Shown: one piece after another, positions 50,825 through 52,963 of the stretch
Layout: every line of letters starts with the position of its first letter
Position numbering within the stretch: the first letter of the stretch is position 1
NCBI GenBank assembly: GCA_035525055.1
Contig: DATLEZ010000087.1
Coordinates: forward strand, 1 to 52,963
Direction: 5' to 3'
DNA length: 52,963 nucleotides
DNA from: DATEEG01 sp035525055
GTDB lineage: Bacteria; Actinomycetota; Acidimicrobiia; Spongiisociales; ZC4RG35
Made by a program: the position numbers and the translations under genes
The notes under the pieces: generated by a model
Database searches by the model: none
What the model was told of the DNA's origin: nothing
The model's input: only the letters and a program-made list of their open reading frames with translations

Positions 50825-50930
50825 AAATTTGGCGCGCCGGTCCCGGATCAGACGAAACCTGGCGCGAGACTCCCGGTTTTCGGGACTCTCAGACCGAATT
50901 ACGAATTCAGCGGGAGCCACCCGCCAAATT
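50825..50930 (+). repeat. Dispersed palindromic element, copy C
   Basis: The left end AAATTTGGCGCGCC and right end CCGCCAAATT form an inverted repeat; the inner hairpin is CTCCCGGTT/CGGGA. It matches copy A (minus strand) without gaps. It lies in the gap between the DAHP synthase leader and lgt. Confidence 0.88.
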
Positions 50931-51025
50931 ATGAGGGGACCGATGACGGGCGAGTCCCGTCCTTCGCTGATCTTGGCTGCTTCTGACATCCATAGACCAA
51001 GCCCAACCTGACCGCCACCCGCCAG

Positions 51026-51922
51026 CTAGGCGTCGGTGCTGGTGACAGGCGACCGCGGGCTGGGGCTAGTGGCACCCTGCTTGCGGTCGTTGTCGGGGGA
51101 GACTTCGGGTTGTCGCGTGTCGAACCAGAAGAGAATCCCGATGGCACAAGCGGCCAGCACGAACCCGCTCACCTGGTTCCAGGTCATCGAACCCACCTGG
51201 GCGTCTCCGCTGCCGACCCGGAGCGAGTCGAGGAGAAAACGCTGGACGCCGTACCAGGCCGCCCAGATCCAGAAGAGCTGGCCGTAGTGGAGCTTGAATC
51301 GCCGGTAGATCAGGAACAGCACTCCCATCAGAATCGCCGCCCCGATCAGGTCGTAGGCGGCGACGTGGTGATATACGCCGCAAATTCCATCGGGAGCGCT
51401 GGAGCACTCGAGACCGTTGTGCTGAGGTGCAACGTCGTACCCGACCTTGATCGCGTAGCCCCAGGAGGCCGTCGTCGCCTTGCCAAGGTGCTCGACGATG
51501 GCGAGGTCTCCTATGCGTCCGACCACCGTTCCCAACGCAAGGCCAAAAGAGGAAAGATCGAGAATCGGCCAAACCGACATCTTGAGCTGGCGCATGCGAA
51601 TGACGCCGCCAATGATCCCGCCGGCAAAACCTCCCAGGATCGAGAAGTTGCCGGCGAAAGGATTGATGGCGTCGACCAGCGAGCCGCCTGCCAACAGCGC
51701 CGCCGGCGAGGTGAAGTATCGAGCTCCGAGCAACGAACCGATCAAACCCCAGGTGAGGCATGACTGGTACCCGGCGACGTCGAAGTCACGCTTGCGTATC
51801 TCCCGACTGGCGATCCACGCTCCGGCCACGAAGCCCAGAGCTGCAAACACCCCGTGCAATGAAAGCCGAATGGGCCCAATGTTGAAGATGGGAATCGGGG
51901 GATAAGAGATGAAGGCAAGCAT
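51026..51922 (-). CDS. lgt: Phosphatidylglycerol-prolipoprotein diacylglyceryl transferase
   Basis: A 298-residue membrane enzyme with about seven helices. The Lgt pattern is visible in ISYPPIPIFNIGPIRLSLHGVFAALGF, SILGGFAGGIIGG, and GTVVGRIGDLAIVEHLG, the actinobacterial form of the Lgt signature. It transfers diacylglyceryl to the lipobox cysteine of prolipoproteins, such as the two binding lipoproteins in this window. The ATG at 51920-51922 is preceded by a 14-nt direct repeat and no obvious ribosome-binding site. Confidence 0.93.
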   Translation of the reverse strand: MLAFISYPPIPIFNIGPIRLSLHGVFAALGFVAGAWIASREIRKRDFDVAGYQSCLTWGLIGSLLGARYFTSPAALLAGGSLVDAINPFAGNFSILGGFAGGIIGGVIRMRQLKMSVWPILDLSSFGLALGTVVGRIGDLAIVEHLGKATTASWGYAIKVGYDVAPQHNGLECSSAPDGICGVYHHVAAYDLIGAAILMGVLFLIYRRFKLHYGQLFWIWAAWYGVQRFLLDSLRVGSGDAQVGSMTWNQVSGFVLAACAIGILFWFDTRQPEVSPDNDRKQGATSPSPRSPVTSTDA

Positions 51923-51932
51923 GGTGTGAGAT

Positions 51933-51960
51933 CTGGAGTCAGAGGTTTGGAGTCAGAGGG
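51933..51960. repeat. 14-nt direct repeat upstream of lgt
   Basis: CTGGAGTCAGAGGT is followed at once by TTGGAGTCAGAGGG, a two-copy 14-nt repeat (twice 7) in the short gap between ctaB and lgt. Confidence 0.6.
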
Positions 51961-52010
51961 AGGCTACCCATTACGACATCGCTACTTGAGAAACCTCGGA
52001 AACGCGAACT

Positions 52011-52904
52011 TCATACCAGGACGTCGAGCATCACTGCAGCGAAGAGCAGCGCCAGGTACCGGGTCGAATAGGTGAACAACATCATCGCCCGGCCAGGATC
52101 TCGATGGACCAGCCAGGTCTCCCAAATGAAGACGCCTCCGAGCGTGACTGCCGACAGCAGGTAGATCCAGCCCATTCCCGCCACTGGCACCAGCAAGAGC
52201 GACGCCAGGCCCGTGAGGCCGGCGTAGAGCAGCATCTGTCTGGTCGTGGGAGCTACACCTCTCACGACCGGCATCATCGGGACCGCAGCTTTGGCGTAGT
52301 CGGCTTGGTACCGAAGAGCCAGCGCCCAGAAGTGGGGCGGAGTCCAATAGAAGACGACGGCGAACAGGATCCAGGCCGGAAGGCTGACGGACCCCTGGAC
52401 GGCCGCCCATCCCACGAGGGCGGGAGCAGCCCCGGCGGCCCCGCCGACCACAATGTTCTGGTCGGTGGTGCGCTTCAGCCACCGCGTATAGATGAATACA
52501 TAGAAGAGCAGCGCCAGCGTCGAGATCGCGGCAGCAACGATATTGGTGAATGCCCACAGCCACACGAACCCGGCTAGTCCGAGAAAGATGCCGAAAGCCA
52601 TCGCCGCCGCGGGCGAAACCTGGTGGCGGGGCAGCGGTCGGCGGGAGGTGCGTCGCATCACCTCATCGATGTCGCGATCGAAGTAGCAGTTGAGGGTGTT
52701 TGCCCCCGCGGCCGAGAGGGTCCCGCCGATCAACGTAGCCAGGACGAGGCCCGTCCCGGGCCATTGACGGGCGGCCAGAACCATCGCCGGGACAGTCGTG
52801 ACCAGGAGCAGTTCGATGATTCGCGGTTTGGTGAGGGCGAAGTAGGCGCCGAGGCGATCCCGCCATCCGACCGTCGGAGAAACGACGGCGGCAGGGGCGC
52901 TCAT
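52011..52904 (-). CDS. ctaB: Protoheme IX farnesyltransferase (heme O synthase)
   Basis: A 297-residue UbiA-superfamily membrane enzyme with some nine helices. The prenyl-diphosphate-binding motif is AAGANTLNCYFDRDIDEVMRRTSRRPLP and the second acidic region follows WTPPHFWALALRYQADYAKAAVPMMPVVRG. It attaches a farnesyl chain to haem b to make haem O for cytochrome oxidase. It precedes lgt on the same strand. The region from 52905 to the window end (59 bases) shows no gene. Confidence 0.95.
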   Translation of the reverse strand: MSAPAAVVSPTVGWRDRLGAYFALTKPRIIELLLVTTVPAMVLAARQWPGTGLVLATLIGGTLSAAGANTLNCYFDRDIDEVMRRTSRRPLPRHQVSPAAAMAFGIFLGLAGFVWLWAFTNIVAAAISTLALLFYVFIYTRWLKRTTDQNIVVGGAAGAAPALVGWAAVQGSVSLPAWILFAVVFYWTPPHFWALALRYQADYAKAAVPMMPVVRGVAPTTRQMLLYAGLTGLASLLLVPVAGMGWIYLLSAVTLGGVFIWETWLVHRDPGRAMMLFTYSTRYLALLFAAVMLDVLV

Positions 52905-52963
52905 GACGGGAGATTACCCAGTCGGGCATGGGCGTAGTTTCGGCGCGCTTGTAGCCTTCCTCA

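Overview
The window is GC-rich, densely packed chromosome from an actinobacterium. The clade markers are a WhiB regulator, NucS (the actinobacterial/archaeal mismatch endonuclease), a deazaflavin-dependent nitroreductase, an LLM-type F420 oxidoreductase, a PAC2 protein, a DrrAB-like exporter under a WYL regulator and actinobacterial-type Lgt and CtaB. I would guess an uncultured lineage such as Acidimicrobiia, but that is inference. No rRNA, tRNA, CRISPR array, prophage or intact insertion sequence was seen, and no gap between genes exceeds 300 bases.

Layout. 1-5260: start of a PAS-domain protein, WhiB, an acyl-CoA dehydrogenase, an AraC regulator next to a frameshifted VOC protein, an M20 peptidase, TrmL and NucS. 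5372-10885: a five-gene polyamine operon (ATPase, binding lipoprotein, two permeases, aminobutyraldehyde dehydrogenase). 10939-18138: GNAT, a LolD/FtsX-type exporter, a membrane-anchored alpha/beta hydrolase, and an Asp-box propeller coupled to a MoaD-like protein. 18230-25846: FAD oxidoreductase, VOC proteins, an XRE regulator beside the wreck of its membrane partner, TatD, nitroreductase/MarR pair, SOS-controlled DinB, GNAT. 25894-32480: threonine-to-glycine operon kbl-tdh, PAC2, an RRM protein, YbaN-like protein, class II aldolase, NhaA plus a zinc-ribbon miniprotein. 32559-39210: DrrAB-like exporter with divergent WYL regulator, ArsR-type regulator with a small partner, and a peptide-binding lipoprotein gene interrupted by two in-frame amber codons. 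39493-52904: DUF2236 protein, dienelactone hydrolase, carotenoid-desaturase-like oxidoreductase, 5'-3' exonuclease, DUF2905 cluster, LLM oxidoreductase, GCS2-type ligase, Tag glycosylase, sulfite-oxidase-like molybdoenzyme, DAHP synthase/chorismate mutase, Lgt and heme O synthase.

The most interesting signals lie between the genes. The DAHP synthase gene has a complete attenuator: a 19-residue leader peptide with Phe/Tyr codons, a terminator hairpin with a U-run and a competing antiterminator pairing. Two uncharacterised dispersed element families occur: a 107-bp palindromic element with 10-bp terminal inverted repeats (three copies) and a 99-bp element (two copies) whose hairpin loop is exactly inverted between the copies. 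About ten gene boundaries carry short tandem repeats with a 7-nt period but unrelated unit sequences. Several regulators have visible palindromic operators (XRE, MarR, ArsR, LexA box at dinB).

All calls come from reading the sequence by eye; family names rest on motif recognition and no database search was run.
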